64,000 nt of DNA from the NCBI RefSeq assembly GCF_006442205.1, contig NZ_VFVR01000007.1, positions 1 through 64,000 on the forward strand, given 5' to 3'. The DNA is from Mesorhizobium sp. B2-3-12 (lineage in GTDB: Bacteria; Pseudomonadota; Alphaproteobacteria; Rhizobiales; Rhizobiaceae). The notes beneath the pieces were generated by a model. The model worked only from the letters and a program-made list of their open reading frames with translations, was not told the DNA's origin and did no database searches. Below are positions 43,339-52,548 of this stretch, in pieces (the stretch's first letter is position 1; each line of letters starts with the position of its first letter). The position numbers were made by a program, and so were the translations under genes.

Positions 43339-46300
43339 ATGTTTATCCTGCGCTTCCTGTGGGCGGTCATCACCTCGCGATTCCTTTGGACCCTGATCGG
43401 CATTGCACTGCTTTCGCTGCTGATCTGGGTGTTCGGCCCGATCGTAAAGGTTGGTCCTTACGCGCCACTCGAATCCGACAATGTGCGCATCGCCGTCATC
43501 GCCGGACTGATCATCCTATGGCTGATCTGGCTGATCATCGCGCAACGGCGCGCCATCCGCGCCAATCGAATGTTCGTCGCCGAGATCGCAGCTCCCGCAG
43601 TCGAAAAACAGCTCACGCCTGGCGAGGAGAGCGTTGCAGCCGTCGGCGCCAGGTTTGGCGAGGTGATGGCCGAACTCAAGCGGCGCAAGCTAGGCGGGCG
43701 CAAGTTCCTGCGCGAGATGCCTTGGTATGTGATCGTCGGACCTCCGGCCACCGGCAAGACCACGGCGTTGCGCCAGTCGGGCCTCAATTTTCCAATCGAC
43801 CTCACCGACGACTTGCAAGGCGTTGGCGGCACGCGCAATTGTGACTGGTTCTTCTCCGAAAATGCGGTGCTGATCGACACTGCGGGCCGCTACGTCCAGC
43901 AGGAGAGCCAGCCGGACGTCGATGCAGCGGAATGGCTGGGCTTTCTTGATCTTCTGAAAAAGCACCGCGGCCGCCGCGCGCTCAACGGCGTCATTGTCGC
44001 GCTGTCGATCGACGCGCTCTCCGAGGGCGAGGAAGCGATCAAGGCGCACGGCCGCAAGATCCGCCGCCGACTGGCGGAACTGAACGATCGGCTGGAGATC
44101 CGCCTGCCCGTCTACCTGATGCTGACCAAGGCAGACCTGATCAAGGGCTTCGAAGCCTTCTTCGGAGGCTTGTCGATAAGCGCGCGCGAGCAGGTGTGGG
44201 GAACCACTTTTCCGCTCGCGGTCCAAGTCAACGCCGACATGATTCAGGCGGAGCTATCCAGGCTCGCCACCGAGCTGGAGCGGAGATTGGTGCCACGCCT
44301 GGAAGACGAAGACAAGCTCGCCTCGCGCGCCGAGATCTTCCGCTTTCCAGCGCAGTTGGCGAGCCTCGGCGAGCCGATCAAGACATTGATCGAGGCAATA
44401 TTCGGCGAAAGCCGCTATGAGGAGGCCGCCTGGTTGCGCGGCCTTTATCTCACATCGGCGACCCAGGAAGGCGCTCCCATCGACCGGCTGACAGCGGCCT
44501 TGTCGTCCTCCTTCGGCCTGCCCCCGCGCCGCGCCGTGCCGGCGGCGCGCGCGGAGAGGCGCAGCTTCTTCCTCAGGAATCTTCTGACCGAGGTCATCTT
44601 CAAGGAGGCCGGCCTTGGTACGTTCGATCCGCTGGCGCAGCGTCGCCGCGCCTGGATCTGGCGCGGAGCTGCCGCCGCCTGTGCGCTCGCGGCTCTGCTG
44701 GCTGGCGGCCTGTTCACCTGGTCCTACCTCGACAACCGCAATGCGATCGCCGAACAGGCCGGACAGTTCGAAGCCCTGCAGGGGCCGCTCACCGAGGTGG
44801 CCGCCATGCCGGCTGCGGTCGAGAAGCCGAGCTTGGATGGCGCGCTGACGGCGATGGGCGCAGTGGCGACGGCTCGAACGCCCTCGCCAGACGCCGTCCA
44901 TAACCTGCTCGGGCCGACCGCTTCGGCGGAATTGGTGCGCGCACAGACGGATACGTACGACCATGCGCTGCGCAACGTGCTCGAGCCGCACATGGTCGCC
45001 CTGCTCGAGGCTACGATGTGGCGGCAAATCCGCGACCCGGATTTCATGCTTGGCGCGCTGAAGACCTACCGGATGATGACCGGCCTCTCGCAGATGGACA
45101 CCGATTTCGTCCAGAACTGGTGGGTGAACAGCCTGCCGCAATTCGCGCCGGCTCCGCCCTTCCCCACGGCCGACGCCGAAGAGCACCAGCTTGCCGCTAT
45201 CGGCCGCATGGCAGTAGATGACAGCTACATCGCCCCCGACAAGCAACTGGTCGCGGAGGCGCTGAAGACCGTGTGCACGATCTCGCTGCCTGAGCGCGCC
45301 TACAGGCAGCTCCTGGCCGACCCGGAAGTCGCAGCCGTCAAGGAATGGGTGCCGGCCAATTTCGCCGGGCCGAACGGCGCCAAGGTATTCGCGCGCCGCT
45401 CCGACAAGACACTGCGTGTCGGTGTTCCAGGCCCCTTTACCTATGCCGGCTTCCATGATGCGGTCCTCGACCGGGTCGAGGACGTCGCCGCCCAGGCGGC
45501 CTTGGACCGCGCGGTGTTTGCGGGCGGCTGCGCGGAAAATTCGGAAACGTCGGTCTCGGCCCTCTCCCAGGACATCCTGAAGCTCTACTATGACGATTAT
45601 ATCGCGCAGTGGGACTCTTTCCTGCGCGATATGCGGCTTTCGCCGCTTACCGATCTCAACATTGCCAGTGAGAATCTCAAGGATCTGTCAAGCGCCGACT
45701 CCGCGCTCAAGCGCCTGTTGACGGCAGTGGTCCAGGAGACCGACCTCACCCGCTCGGACGATGCGCCGGCCGAGGGCCAAAGCGGCGCTGCCGCCAAGAC
45801 CGGTTCGAAGCTGCTGAGCAAGCTCGGTAAGCTCGGCAAGGTGGTGACCTCAGGCGCCAAGCTCCTGCCGCGCGCCGGCTCCGCCAACCAGGTGGACATG
45901 ACCGGCAGCCTGGTGGCCGACCATTTCAAGTCGCTCAAAGGCACCATTGCCCAGGTCGACGGCCAGCCGCCGGCGCTCGACGCGGCGATCGTGGCGCTGA
46001 CGGCACTGTCGAACGTTCTGCAGACGGTCACCGCCAATCCGAACCCGCAGGATGCAATCAAAAAGCAGGGCGGCCTTGCCGAACTGACAGGCGCGGTTGC
46101 GAGACAAGCACAGATCCTGCCCTCGCCGGTCAACGAGTGGCTGGGCGGTATTGCCGGCGACACCAGTGGCCTGTCCCAGAAGGCTGTAGCCAACGAGCTC
46201 AATGCCATCTGGCGGGCCGACATACTCCCCTTCTGCCAGGCGGCGCTCAACAACCGCTATCCATTCAGCGCCGACAGCGCGGTCGACGTTAATGTGCGCG

Positions 46301-46881
46301 ATTTTCAGCGCCTTTTCGGGCCGACCGGCCTGATCGATGCTTTCATCAACGACCATCTGATCAACTATGTCGACACCGCCAGCGAGCCGTGGAAATGGAG
46401 GGCCGATTTCGGCCTCGACCCGGCGGCGCTCGCAGCCTTCGAGCAGGCCAGGCATATCCGCGACGACCTGTTTCCAGGCGGCACCGGCCCGGTGATGAAT
46501 TTCACCCTGGAACCCAAGGACCTCGCACCCGGCGCGGCGCGGGTCTCGCTTAACCTCGATGGCCAGAACCTCGTCTATTACAACAATGCCACCAGGCCGC
46601 AGCCCATGACCTGGCCCGGCAAGGATGGTACCGGGGTGATCTCGCTCGCCTTCCAGCCGGTCGACGGCTCGCCCGAGGTGATGCTCAACGAAACCGGCAG
46701 CTGGGCCTGGCTTAGAATGCTGCGCGGCGGCCACTTCGCCGCGACCAAGCTCACGGACCTTTACAGCCTGCGGCTCGGGACCAAGGGGATGTGGGCTGAC
46801 TTCGAGCTCAAGGCGGCCAGCGTCGAGAACCCATACACACTCGAAATGTTCAAGAAGTTCACATGTCCGCCGCAGATCTGA
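43339..46881 (+). CDS. tssM: T6SS inner-membrane protein TssM (IcmF/VasK, copy 1)
   Basis: An 1180-residue protein. Two N-terminal transmembrane helices (about 15-33 and 52-68) are followed by the cytoplasmic NTPase domain with intact Walker A GPPATGKT (134-141), DTAGRY and the TKADLIKGF segment. A third helix near 450 leads to the large periplasmic domain, ending in the IcmF C-terminal fold. TssM spans the periplasm and binds TssJ and TssL. The true ATG is one base after the tssL stop; longer upstream frames are ignored. Its end overlaps tagF by 19 bases. A paralogue lies at 58405. Confidence 0.96.
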   Translation: MFILRFLWAVITSRFLWTLIGIALLSLLIWVFGPIVKVGPYAPLESDNVRIAVIAGLIILWLIWLIIAQRRAIRANRMFVAEIAAPAVEKQLTPGEESVAAVGARFGEVMAELKRRKLGGRKFLREMPWYVIVGPPATGKTTALRQSGLNFPIDLTDDLQGVGGTRNCDWFFSENAVLIDTAGRYVQQESQPDVDAAEWLGFLDLLKKHRGRRALNGVIVALSIDALSEGEEAIKAHGRKIRRRLAELNDRLEIRLPVYLMLTKADLIKGFEAFFGGLSISAREQVWGTTFPLAVQVNADMIQAELSRLATELERRLVPRLEDEDKLASRAEIFRFPAQLASLGEPIKTLIEAIFGESRYEEAAWLRGLYLTSATQEGAPIDRLTAALSSSFGLPPRRAVPAARAERRSFFLRNLLTEVIFKEAGLGTFDPLAQRRRAWIWRGAAAACALAALLAGGLFTWSYLDNRNAIAEQAGQFEALQGPLTEVAAMPAAVEKPSLDGALTAMGAVATARTPSPDAVHNLLGPTASAELVRAQTDTYDHALRNVLEPHMVALLEATMWRQIRDPDFMLGALKTYRMMTGLSQMDTDFVQNWWVNSLPQFAPAPPFPTADAEEHQLAAIGRMAVDDSYIAPDKQLVAEALKTVCTISLPERAYRQLLADPEVAAVKEWVPANFAGPNGAKVFARRSDKTLRVGVPGPFTYAGFHDAVLDRVEDVAAQAALDRAVFAGGCAENSETSVSALSQDILKLYYDDYIAQWDSFLRDMRLSPLTDLNIASENLKDLSSADSALKRLLTAVVQETDLTRSDDAPAEGQSGAAAKTGSKLLSKLGKLGKVVTSGAKLLPRAGSANQVDMTGSLVADHFKSLKGTIAQVDGQPPALDAAIVALTALSNVLQTVTANPNPQDAIKKQGGLAELTGAVARQAQILPSPVNEWLGGIAGDTSGLSQKAVANELNAIWRADILPFCQAALNNRYPFSADSAVDVNVRDFQRLFGPTGLIDAFINDHLINYVDTASEPWKWRADFGLDPAALAAFEQARHIRDDLFPGGTGPVMNFTLEPKDLAPGAARVSLNLDGQNLVYYNNATRPQPMTWPGKDGTGVISLAFQPVDGSPEVMLNETGSWAWLRMLRGGHFAATKLTDLYSLRLGTKGMWADFELKAASVENPYTLEMFKKFTCPPQI

Positions 46882-47405
46882 TCATCGGCTTTTTTGGCAA
46901 AATCCCGGCGACAGGAGATTTCGTCGCCTGGAACCTGCCGCGGCTATTCATCGACCGCTGGGACCGATGGATGTCTATGGAATTGCGCGCGCGACCCGAT
47001 GAGCACGAGGAGGTTGACGATCGGACCTGGCGGTTCGTCGTCCAGGGAGCAATCTTTGGCGAACAACCATGCGCCGGAGCCTGGCGCATGAGCCGGGACA
47101 AGGTCGGTCGCCGCTATCCGTTCGCCGTTGTGGGTGTCGGTGCGATGCCGGACACAGCCGACCCCTGGTTCGAGGGTATGGCCAACATCGCCAGGTTGAC
47201 GGTCAACGAACTGTGGGACCAGCAACATATCATTGCGCGCTTGAAGACGCTGGAGCCGCCAAGGCAATTTTGCACGGTCGACCGCATAGTGTTCTGGACG
47301 GACGACTGGGAGGTGCGTGAACTTGCCTTCGCTGACATTCACGACCTTGCCGACAACGCCCTGCCGGCCATGCGTTGGGCGCGCGCCGTACCTCAGGAGT
47401 TCTGA
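46863..47405 (+). CDS. tagF: T6SS-associated protein TagF (ImpM/SciT family)
   Basis: A 180-residue protein with the family opening IGFFGKIPATGDFVAWNLPR and an RYPFAVVG-type core. TagF proteins act as post-translational repressors of T6SS assembly in Pseudomonas and Agrobacterium, the latter as a PppA-TagF fusion; here the phosphatase is a separate gene at the far end of the locus. It starts 19 bases inside tssM and ends 2 bases before the PAAR-like gene, so it links the structural operon to the cargo genes. Confidence 0.92.
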   Translation: MSAADLIIGFFGKIPATGDFVAWNLPRLFIDRWDRWMSMELRARPDEHEEVDDRTWRFVVQGAIFGEQPCAGAWRMSRDKVGRRYPFAVVGVGAMPDTADPWFEGMANIARLTVNELWDQQHIIARLKTLEPPRQFCTVDRIVFWTDDWEVRELAFADIHDLADNALPAMRWARAVPQEF

Positions 47406-47407
47406 CA

Positions 47408-48241
47408 ATGGCTCTGAGCGTCTATGCCGAGAAAATGGGCTTCTTTCACAAGGGCAGTAACGGCCAGGGCATCGCCCCGGGTGACGTGTGCCTCTCGCCG
47501 CCCTCCCCGCCGGCGGGTCCTGTTCCGGTTCCTTACGTCAACATGTTGTCGTCATCGGACCTCACCAAGGGCACCAAGAGCGTCAAGATCGACGGCGAGC
47601 CGACGGCAATCGAAAATGCATCGGAAATCTCAACCAGCACCGGTAACGAACCGGCCACACAAGGCCTCGGTGCAGGCGTCATTACCCACAAGATAAAGGG
47701 AAAAGGCGTCTTCAAGCTTTGGTCATTCACGGTCAAGGCGGAAGGCAAGGGCGTCGACCGCCATGGCGATACCATGGACCAGAATACTGCGAGCGACCCG
47801 CCGCCCAACTGCATCAACCCAGCCGCCTTCAACAAGTTCCTGGCTACGTTGACCAAGGATCAGAAGACCACGAAGTGTGCGCAAAAATATGACCGTGTAG
47901 CACACCGTCCCGCACGTACGGACAACCAGGCCGCCAAGGTGAATGGCAAAGCCTGCTGGCAATGCAAAAAAACCAGACGGGGCCGCTATTCGAAGCTGGT
48001 TTCAACGCCACCGTCGGGCGAAATGAAACAGGAGATGGTCCATGATCATCAACCGCCTCTATGCGTTGCGTGGGAGATGGGCGGATGTAACATGCAGAAA
48101 TCACCGGACGCATTCCTGGCTCATTTTTCGACGCCACAATCGGTCAAGCCCCATTGTGGCAGGTGCTCAACGTCGCAAGGCTCCCCGGCAGCGAGTTATG
48201 CAAAGAACTTCGTTGACGACGTCCCGGTGAAGATTGGATGA
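47408..48241 (+). CDS. DUF4150 PAAR-like spike protein with Cys/His-rich toxin-like C-terminus
   Basis: A 277-residue protein. Residues 1-130 match the DUF4150 PAAR-like family that tips VgrG spikes (GDVCLSPPSPPAGPVPVPY, HGDTMDQN). From about residue 150 the protein changes: CWQC (183-186), VHDHQPPL with D213-H214, a GGC turn, and HCGRC (249-253). The paired Cys-x-x-Cys sites flanking an Asp-His resemble a zinc-stabilised HNH/treble-clef nuclease, as in many PAAR-linked DNase effectors. Family assignment of the C-terminus is inference. Two small acidic proteins follow at 6 bases and then by overlap, as expected for immunity genes. It probably loads on the VgrG at 52985 and is a specialised effector. 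Confidence 0.8.
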   Translation: MALSVYAEKMGFFHKGSNGQGIAPGDVCLSPPSPPAGPVPVPYVNMLSSSDLTKGTKSVKIDGEPTAIENASEISTSTGNEPATQGLGAGVITHKIKGKGVFKLWSFTVKAEGKGVDRHGDTMDQNTASDPPPNCINPAAFNKFLATLTKDQKTTKCAQKYDRVAHRPARTDNQAAKVNGKACWQCKKTRRGRYSKLVSTPPSGEMKQEMVHDHQPPLCVAWEMGGCNMQKSPDAFLAHFSTPQSVKPHCGRCSTSQGSPAASYAKNFVDDVPVKIG

Positions 48242-48247
48242 CGCCGA

Positions 48248-48640
48248 ATGCGCAGCATAGAGGAAATCAGAGACAGCTATATCGCCGATTTGCTCGCTAT
48301 CCAGCCCCAGCTGGAGGATTGGTGGGATGACCTGATTGCCAAGGAAGGGCAGGCTGTCTGGAAGCGCTGGCCGACAGGAATAGCGGGGCACCCGCGGATC
48401 ATGGCGATCTTTCGCAAGCATTATCTCGAGATTGTTGCCTGGAACAATGCGCAACGCGCCGAGGGCGACGAGCCGGAGGAGAAGTGGGGCATCGACAGCG
48501 GTGGCAAGAGCCAGAATTTCGAGTGGCCTATCGAAATCCTGATCATAAACGTCCGGCACTTCGCGCCGGAGCTCCAGCCTATCACCGATGGTTTGTGTTT
48601 CGTGCCGATGGCGATGAATCTCCATGACGAGGTCGAGTAA
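48248..48640 (+). CDS. Candidate immunity protein 1 (Trp-rich, unknown family)
   Basis: A 130-residue acidic protein without signal peptide or membrane helix, so it would act in the cytoplasm. It has the segments LEDWWDDLIAKEGQ, MAIFRKHYLEIVAWNNAQ and a hydrophobic C-terminal part (IEILIINVRHFAP). Its position 6 bases after the putative toxin gene is that of a cognate immunity gene. The next gene shares the WW-x-D-x-I core and the later R-x-YxLx(2)Ax-N pattern, so the two look like diverged copies. No family name can be given. Confidence 0.7.
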   Translation: MRSIEEIRDSYIADLLAIQPQLEDWWDDLIAKEGQAVWKRWPTGIAGHPRIMAIFRKHYLEIVAWNNAQRAEGDEPEEKWGIDSGGKSQNFEWPIEILIINVRHFAPELQPITDGLCFVPMAMNLHDEVE

Positions 48641-49128
48641 TGGCTCTCATCACGCGCTACAGTTCCGAACTCGGCATCAGGCGCCTGCTCGCGCAGCCAC
48701 TTGACGTGGCGCCGCAGTCGGACGTCCGTGCCGTCCACAGTCACGGCGAGGCCAGCCCGGCGCACAGAACATTGTTCGTGGAGTATGTGGCGGAGCTGTG
48801 GGAAGCCTACGACGTCGCGGCCGAGTGGTGGGCAGATATAATTTCCACAGAAGAAGAGCGTCAAGGCGGGCGCGATAAGGCTCTGGAGAAAGCCTTCGAT
48901 GACCGAGTAGCCGGAGCTGCGTCCAGTCCCAATGTGGTGTGGGTCATACGCCGCTACTGGTTGAAATGCATTGCGGCCAACGACGCTGCAGGCGAGGAGG
49001 CCGGTGTGGCGGCCGAAATCTTCCTGCTGCAATGGCTTATCGACGCGGACGAGAAGGAACTGGTCAAGCTGGTCGCCTGCATGCCGTATTGGCCGATTGG
49101 CCAGGACGAAAACGGCAACTGGTGCTGA
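48640..49128 (+). CDS. Candidate immunity protein 2 (paralogue of the preceding gene)
   Basis: A 162-residue protein whose ATG overlaps the preceding TAA by one base (TAATG). The segments AAEWWADIISTEEE and VIRRYWLKCIAANDAAG line up with LEDWWDDLIAKEG and IFRKHYLEIVAWNNAQ of the preceding gene, with about 35 extra residues at the N-terminus. There is no signal peptide. It is probably a second immunity protein for the same effector or an immunity gene retained from an earlier effector. The next gene (DUF2169) starts 4 bases after its stop. Confidence 0.68.
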   Translation: MALITRYSSELGIRRLLAQPLDVAPQSDVRAVHSHGEASPAHRTLFVEYVAELWEAYDVAAEWWADIISTEEERQGGRDKALEKAFDDRVAGAASSPNVVWVIRRYWLKCIAANDAAGEEAGVAAEIFLLQWLIDADEKELVKLVACMPYWPIGQDENGNWC

Positions 49129-49132
49129 CCAC

Positions 49133-50218
49133 ATGTTTGCGGTCTGGGTCGAGAATCGCACGCCCTTCCTTGCCGGCACCTTCGTGCAAGCAAATGCCGA
49201 CGGGAACGAGATTTTCCTGGCCGTTTTCTCAGCCAGCTTCGATGTCGCGCAAGGGGCCACCCAATTTCAGCCGGCTGTCGAGCAACTGCCCGTAAGCTTC
49301 GGCGACATAGCGTTCGGCAACCCTGCTTGCTCGTCGGTCCGCTATGAAGGTGAGATCGCATGGATTAAGCCGGGGGTCGATATTGTCTTGAACGGTCAAG
49401 CACACGCGCCGCGCGACAGACCTGTCCACGAGATGCAAGTCGGGTTGAAGGTCGCTGGCATCCGCAAGGTGCTTAACGTGACCGGCGATCGCCTTTACGA
49501 TACGGGCGCCTATAGCCAGCCATATCCGTTCACCAGGATGCCCGTCGTCTACGAACGGGCGTTCGGCGGAACCGACGACAAGGGCAGGACCGATCCACGC
49601 AATCCGCTGGGCGTCGGCTTCAACCATGCCCGCTCCGCGGACAAAACAGTGAAGACGCATGCGCCCAATATAACTTATGTCAGTGAGCCGTTCCTCAGCG
49701 CATCCGATCGTCCAAAGCCAGCTGCGTTCGGGGTGATCGGCCGCGGCTGGCATCCAAGGCTGGCGCTGGCGGGGACATACGACCAGGCTTGGATCGACAA
49801 TCAGTGGCCGCTGCCGCCGACGGATTTCGATCCACGCTACAATTTGTGTGCGCCAGCCGATCAGCAATTGCCGCGGCTGAACGACGGCGAAGACGTCAGC
49901 GTCATCGGCATGACGCCCAATGGTCGCTGGAACTTTCGCCTGCCGCGTGTCGTGGCGCCGATCCGCCTCCTTTTCGACGACCGAGCGGAGGATCGTGTCT
50001 TCCAGGTAGACACGGTCGTCATCGAGCCGGATCTGCGTCGCGTCACGCTGAAGTCGCGCTTGGCAATGGTCACCAGGCGGAACACGCCGGCGCTCAGGGA
50101 GATCATTTTCGGCCATGTTACACCCGCGTTTCTGCTCGCGCGGCGAAAGCGCAAGCTCTATGTCGGTCCACGCGGCGATGGCGGACTGACTGCGCGGAGG
50201 GCGACGTGGCTGGCCTAA
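49133..50218 (+). CDS. DUF2169 protein, probable T6SS effector-loading factor
   Basis: A 361-residue protein with DUF2169 segments: TPFLAGTFVQANADG, VVYERAFGGTDD, NPLGVGF, and FGVIGRGWHPRLALAGTYDQAW (in part). DUF2169 proteins are found next to DUF4150 PAAR-like genes in many T6SS loci and are thought to help load cargo on the spike; that role is from genomic association more than biochemistry. No signal peptide. The frame is open upstream inside the previous gene, but the family N-terminus sets this ATG. Its end overlaps the ketosynthase-fold gene by 13 bases, so the five cargo genes 47408-51258 form one tightly packed unit. Confidence 0.85.
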   Translation: MFAVWVENRTPFLAGTFVQANADGNEIFLAVFSASFDVAQGATQFQPAVEQLPVSFGDIAFGNPACSSVRYEGEIAWIKPGVDIVLNGQAHAPRDRPVHEMQVGLKVAGIRKVLNVTGDRLYDTGAYSQPYPFTRMPVVYERAFGGTDDKGRTDPRNPLGVGFNHARSADKTVKTHAPNITYVSEPFLSASDRPKPAAFGVIGRGWHPRLALAGTYDQAWIDNQWPLPPTDFDPRYNLCAPADQQLPRLNDGEDVSVIGMTPNGRWNFRLPRVVAPIRLLFDDRAEDRVFQVDTVVIEPDLRRVTLKSRLAMVTRRNTPALREIIFGHVTPAFLLARRKRKLYVGPRGDGGLTARRATWLA

Positions 50219-51258
50219 AGGCCCCGATCTACGTCACAGGCGGTGGCGCGGTAACGCCCGCCGGTCTCAATATGCGCCAGACACTGGCCGCCATCCGGGC
50301 CAGTCTTTCGGCGTTCCAGCGGCGCACGCTCGCGGAGCCGTTCGGGGAAGATCAAACCGTTTCGCGCATACCCTCGCATTACTCCCTTCGTCTCACGGAG
50401 AACGCCTGGTTAACCAGCATGGCCGCGCGTGCGGTCGGGGAGGCGCTGCAAAAGGGCGCCGCAGCCGCCAGTGCTAGCGCCCTGCTGCTCGTGACACCTG
50501 AGAAATTCCGGGAACATCCGGCCTTTTGGGAGGTGCCGGCCAGTGGGTTCCTCGCAGGTCTGGAACGCAGTTTGGGCAAAAGCTTCCATCCTACTTCGCG
50601 CATAGTCGACGGCGGCGCCGCGGCCTGCCTCGGATTGCTGGATCATGCGGGGCAGCTCCTCGCATCGCCGGGCGTCGAGCAGGTTCTGCTGGGCGGCGTC
50701 GACAGCCTCGTCAACGACAAGGATATCGCCCGGCTGACGGCCGCTGGCCGGTTGAAGAGCGAGGACAATGCGCAGGGTCTCGTGCCGGGTGAAGGCGCAG
50801 CCGTTATCTGCCTGCGCCGCACGCCTGGTCGCGATTTGGCGGCCCAATGCGCCATTCACGGCGCTGGGGCAGCGCTTGAGGAGAACTCGGTGCTGTCAGA
50901 AAATTACAGCCAGGGTAGGGCCTTGGTGGCAGCCTGCCGCGCCGCTATGGAAGGCAAAGGGCCGACGGAGGCCGACATTGCATTCATCGTCAGCAACGAC
51001 AATGGCGAGCGCTATAGCGCTTGGGAGGGATTGATAGGTCGTCCGCGCTTCTACCGCACGCGACGCGAAATGCTACCAATGGCCTATCCGGCGATGACGG
51101 TTGGGGACATCGGCGCCGCGGCCGGCGCGCTCACATTGCTCATTGCCGCCGATAGTTTCGCCAAGGCCTACGCCCCCGGCCGTGTCGCCATGTGCGAGGC
51201 CACATCCGAAGCCGGCATGCGAGCCGCGGCGCTTGTCAGCGCAGTCGTCAAAGCCTAG
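50206..51258 (+). CDS. Ketosynthase/thiolase-fold protein of the T6SS cargo module, catalytic triad lost
   Basis: About 350 residues from a GTG with GGAGGG upstream. The beta-ketoacyl synthase fold is visible: IYVTGGGAVTPAGLN, LLGGVDSLVND, and GLVPGEGAAVICL (the usual gEGa loop). The nucleophile elbow reads VDGGAAACLG where a true enzyme has Cys at the fifth position; here that is Ala. The first catalytic His region is replaced by SNDNGERY, and the second reads TVGDIGAAAG with Asp for His. So it probably binds rather than condenses acyl groups, or is only structural. Similar proteins recur next to DUF2169 genes. Its exact role in T6SS is unknown. Confidence 0.82.
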   Translation: MAGLKAPIYVTGGGAVTPAGLNMRQTLAAIRASLSAFQRRTLAEPFGEDQTVSRIPSHYSLRLTENAWLTSMAARAVGEALQKGAAAASASALLLVTPEKFREHPAFWEVPASGFLAGLERSLGKSFHPTSRIVDGGAAACLGLLDHAGQLLASPGVEQVLLGGVDSLVNDKDIARLTAAGRLKSEDNAQGLVPGEGAAVICLRRTPGRDLAAQCAIHGAGAALEENSVLSENYSQGRALVAACRAAMEGKGPTEADIAFIVSNDNGERYSAWEGLIGRPRFYRTRREMLPMAYPAMTVGDIGAAAGALTLLIAADSFAKAYAPGRVAMCEATSEAGMRAAALVSAVVKA

Positions 51259-51377
51259 CCACAGCGCTTCACTGTCGCATGGCAAGTCTCTCTCGCTCCC
51301 GTCCGTTTGCGCGCAACTCCCGGCGGAGATCCGCGTCACGCTCTCTCCTTGATTGCCCAGGGCGGACCTTGCGGTCC

Positions 51378-52541
51378 TTACATCCACGCCGGGATCGGGC
51401 GCGATTGGTGCCAGTTGGTCAGCGCCATCTCGGCGTTCGCAAGCGCAGCTCTCATAGCGTCGAGTTTCAGGCGCCGCATCGAGTGGAATCGGTCGAACCT
51501 GGACGGGCCTCTTCCCTCCTCCCACCATGCTGCCGCCCGCGACGCGGAAGGTAGCGGCGTCGCTTCGACAGTGTCGAATTCCGGCCCGAGTTTGGCCGGA
51601 TCCGTGACGAAAACGTCAGTGTCGTTGAAGTCGATCTCGACCAGGTCGCGCAACGCGAGCCCAGCCGCATAGGCAAGATCTGGCGAGCGCATCGTCTCGA
51701 TCAGCCAAGGCATGATCCCCATGTCGCCCAGCAGCCCACTGGAGGCCACGGCCACTTCCCTCGCTGCGGCATAGGAGACGCATTCGTGCCACCACGATCG
51801 GGCCTCGATCGGCGGCGTGGCAAGCAGCCGGACTTCCATCGCTGCGGCCGCAAGCTCCGGATGATCGGTGAGCATCTGGTCAAGCACAGGTTGGGCCAGC
51901 CGGACCTGCCCGAGCAAACAGGCCGCTACAGCAGCTTCTAGCCGTTCCCGCGCGTCACGCGCTTCCAGGCAAGCAGCAACCTGCACTATCACATCCCGAC
52001 GCCGTCGCGCACCCGCGAGCCTCAGAGCCCTGCGCCGCACTTCGCTGTCACCGTCGTTCAGCAACTCCTTAAGTCTGGGGCCGGGGTTGGCCCCGTGATG
52101 ATGCAGCGCGCCGACAGCCAGCGCGCGCTCCATCGCGACCGCCGAATCCAGCCAGCGCGCAACAAACGGCTTCAATCGATCCGGCGAGCTGCGAGCGACG
52201 GCGCCCGACAAGGCCGATAGTCCGGACCCCCCAAGCAACATCGCGCTGTCAACGGCAAACTTGAGGGCGGGAGCGGATTGCCATTCCAGCGCCAAGGCCG
52301 CCAACACGAACAATTCCGGTGGCTCCTGGTAATCGGCGAAGCGAGCCGTCGCCAGATCCCATGCCGCCTGGCCGGCGGCGAACAATCCGTCAAGATTTGC
52401 GTCCAGCCGTTGATCGATGCGGCCAATGTCGAACGCGCCCATCACGGGTCCGTCGATCTCGCGCGCGCGACGGTGCCACAGGAACGCGGCATCCTCTAGA
52501 TGCTGCTCGATGATCGACGGGATCGTCGCGGTCCGCTGCAT
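51378..52541 (-). CDS. TIGR02270-family HEAT-like repeat protein (T6SS-associated)
   Basis: A 387-residue protein almost entirely of short helical repeats (FVLAALALEWQ, RALAVGALHHHG, VRRRALRLAGARRR), typical of the TIGR02270 family that accompanies vgrG in many T6SS loci. HEAT-like repeats suggest a scaffold or binding role. It has no signal peptide. The ATG at 52541 lies 7 bases after the stop of the DUF6484 gene; a longer frame to 52571 would overlap that gene. It is the last gene of the minus-strand vgrG operon and converges on the ketosynthase-fold gene with 119 bases between. Confidence 0.83.
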   Translation of the reverse strand: MQRTATIPSIIEQHLEDAAFLWHRRAREIDGPVMGAFDIGRIDQRLDANLDGLFAAGQAAWDLATARFADYQEPPELFVLAALALEWQSAPALKFAVDSAMLLGGSGLSALSGAVARSSPDRLKPFVARWLDSAVAMERALAVGALHHHGANPGPRLKELLNDGDSEVRRRALRLAGARRRRDVIVQVAACLEARDARERLEAAVAACLLGQVRLAQPVLDQMLTDHPELAAAAMEVRLLATPPIEARSWWHECVSYAAAREVAVASSGLLGDMGIMPWLIETMRSPDLAYAAGLALRDLVEIDFNDTDVFVTDPAKLGPEFDTVEATPLPSASRAAAWWEEGRGPSRFDRFHSMRRLKLDAMRAALANAEMALTNWHQSRPIPAWM

Positions 52542-52548
52542 CGACTTT

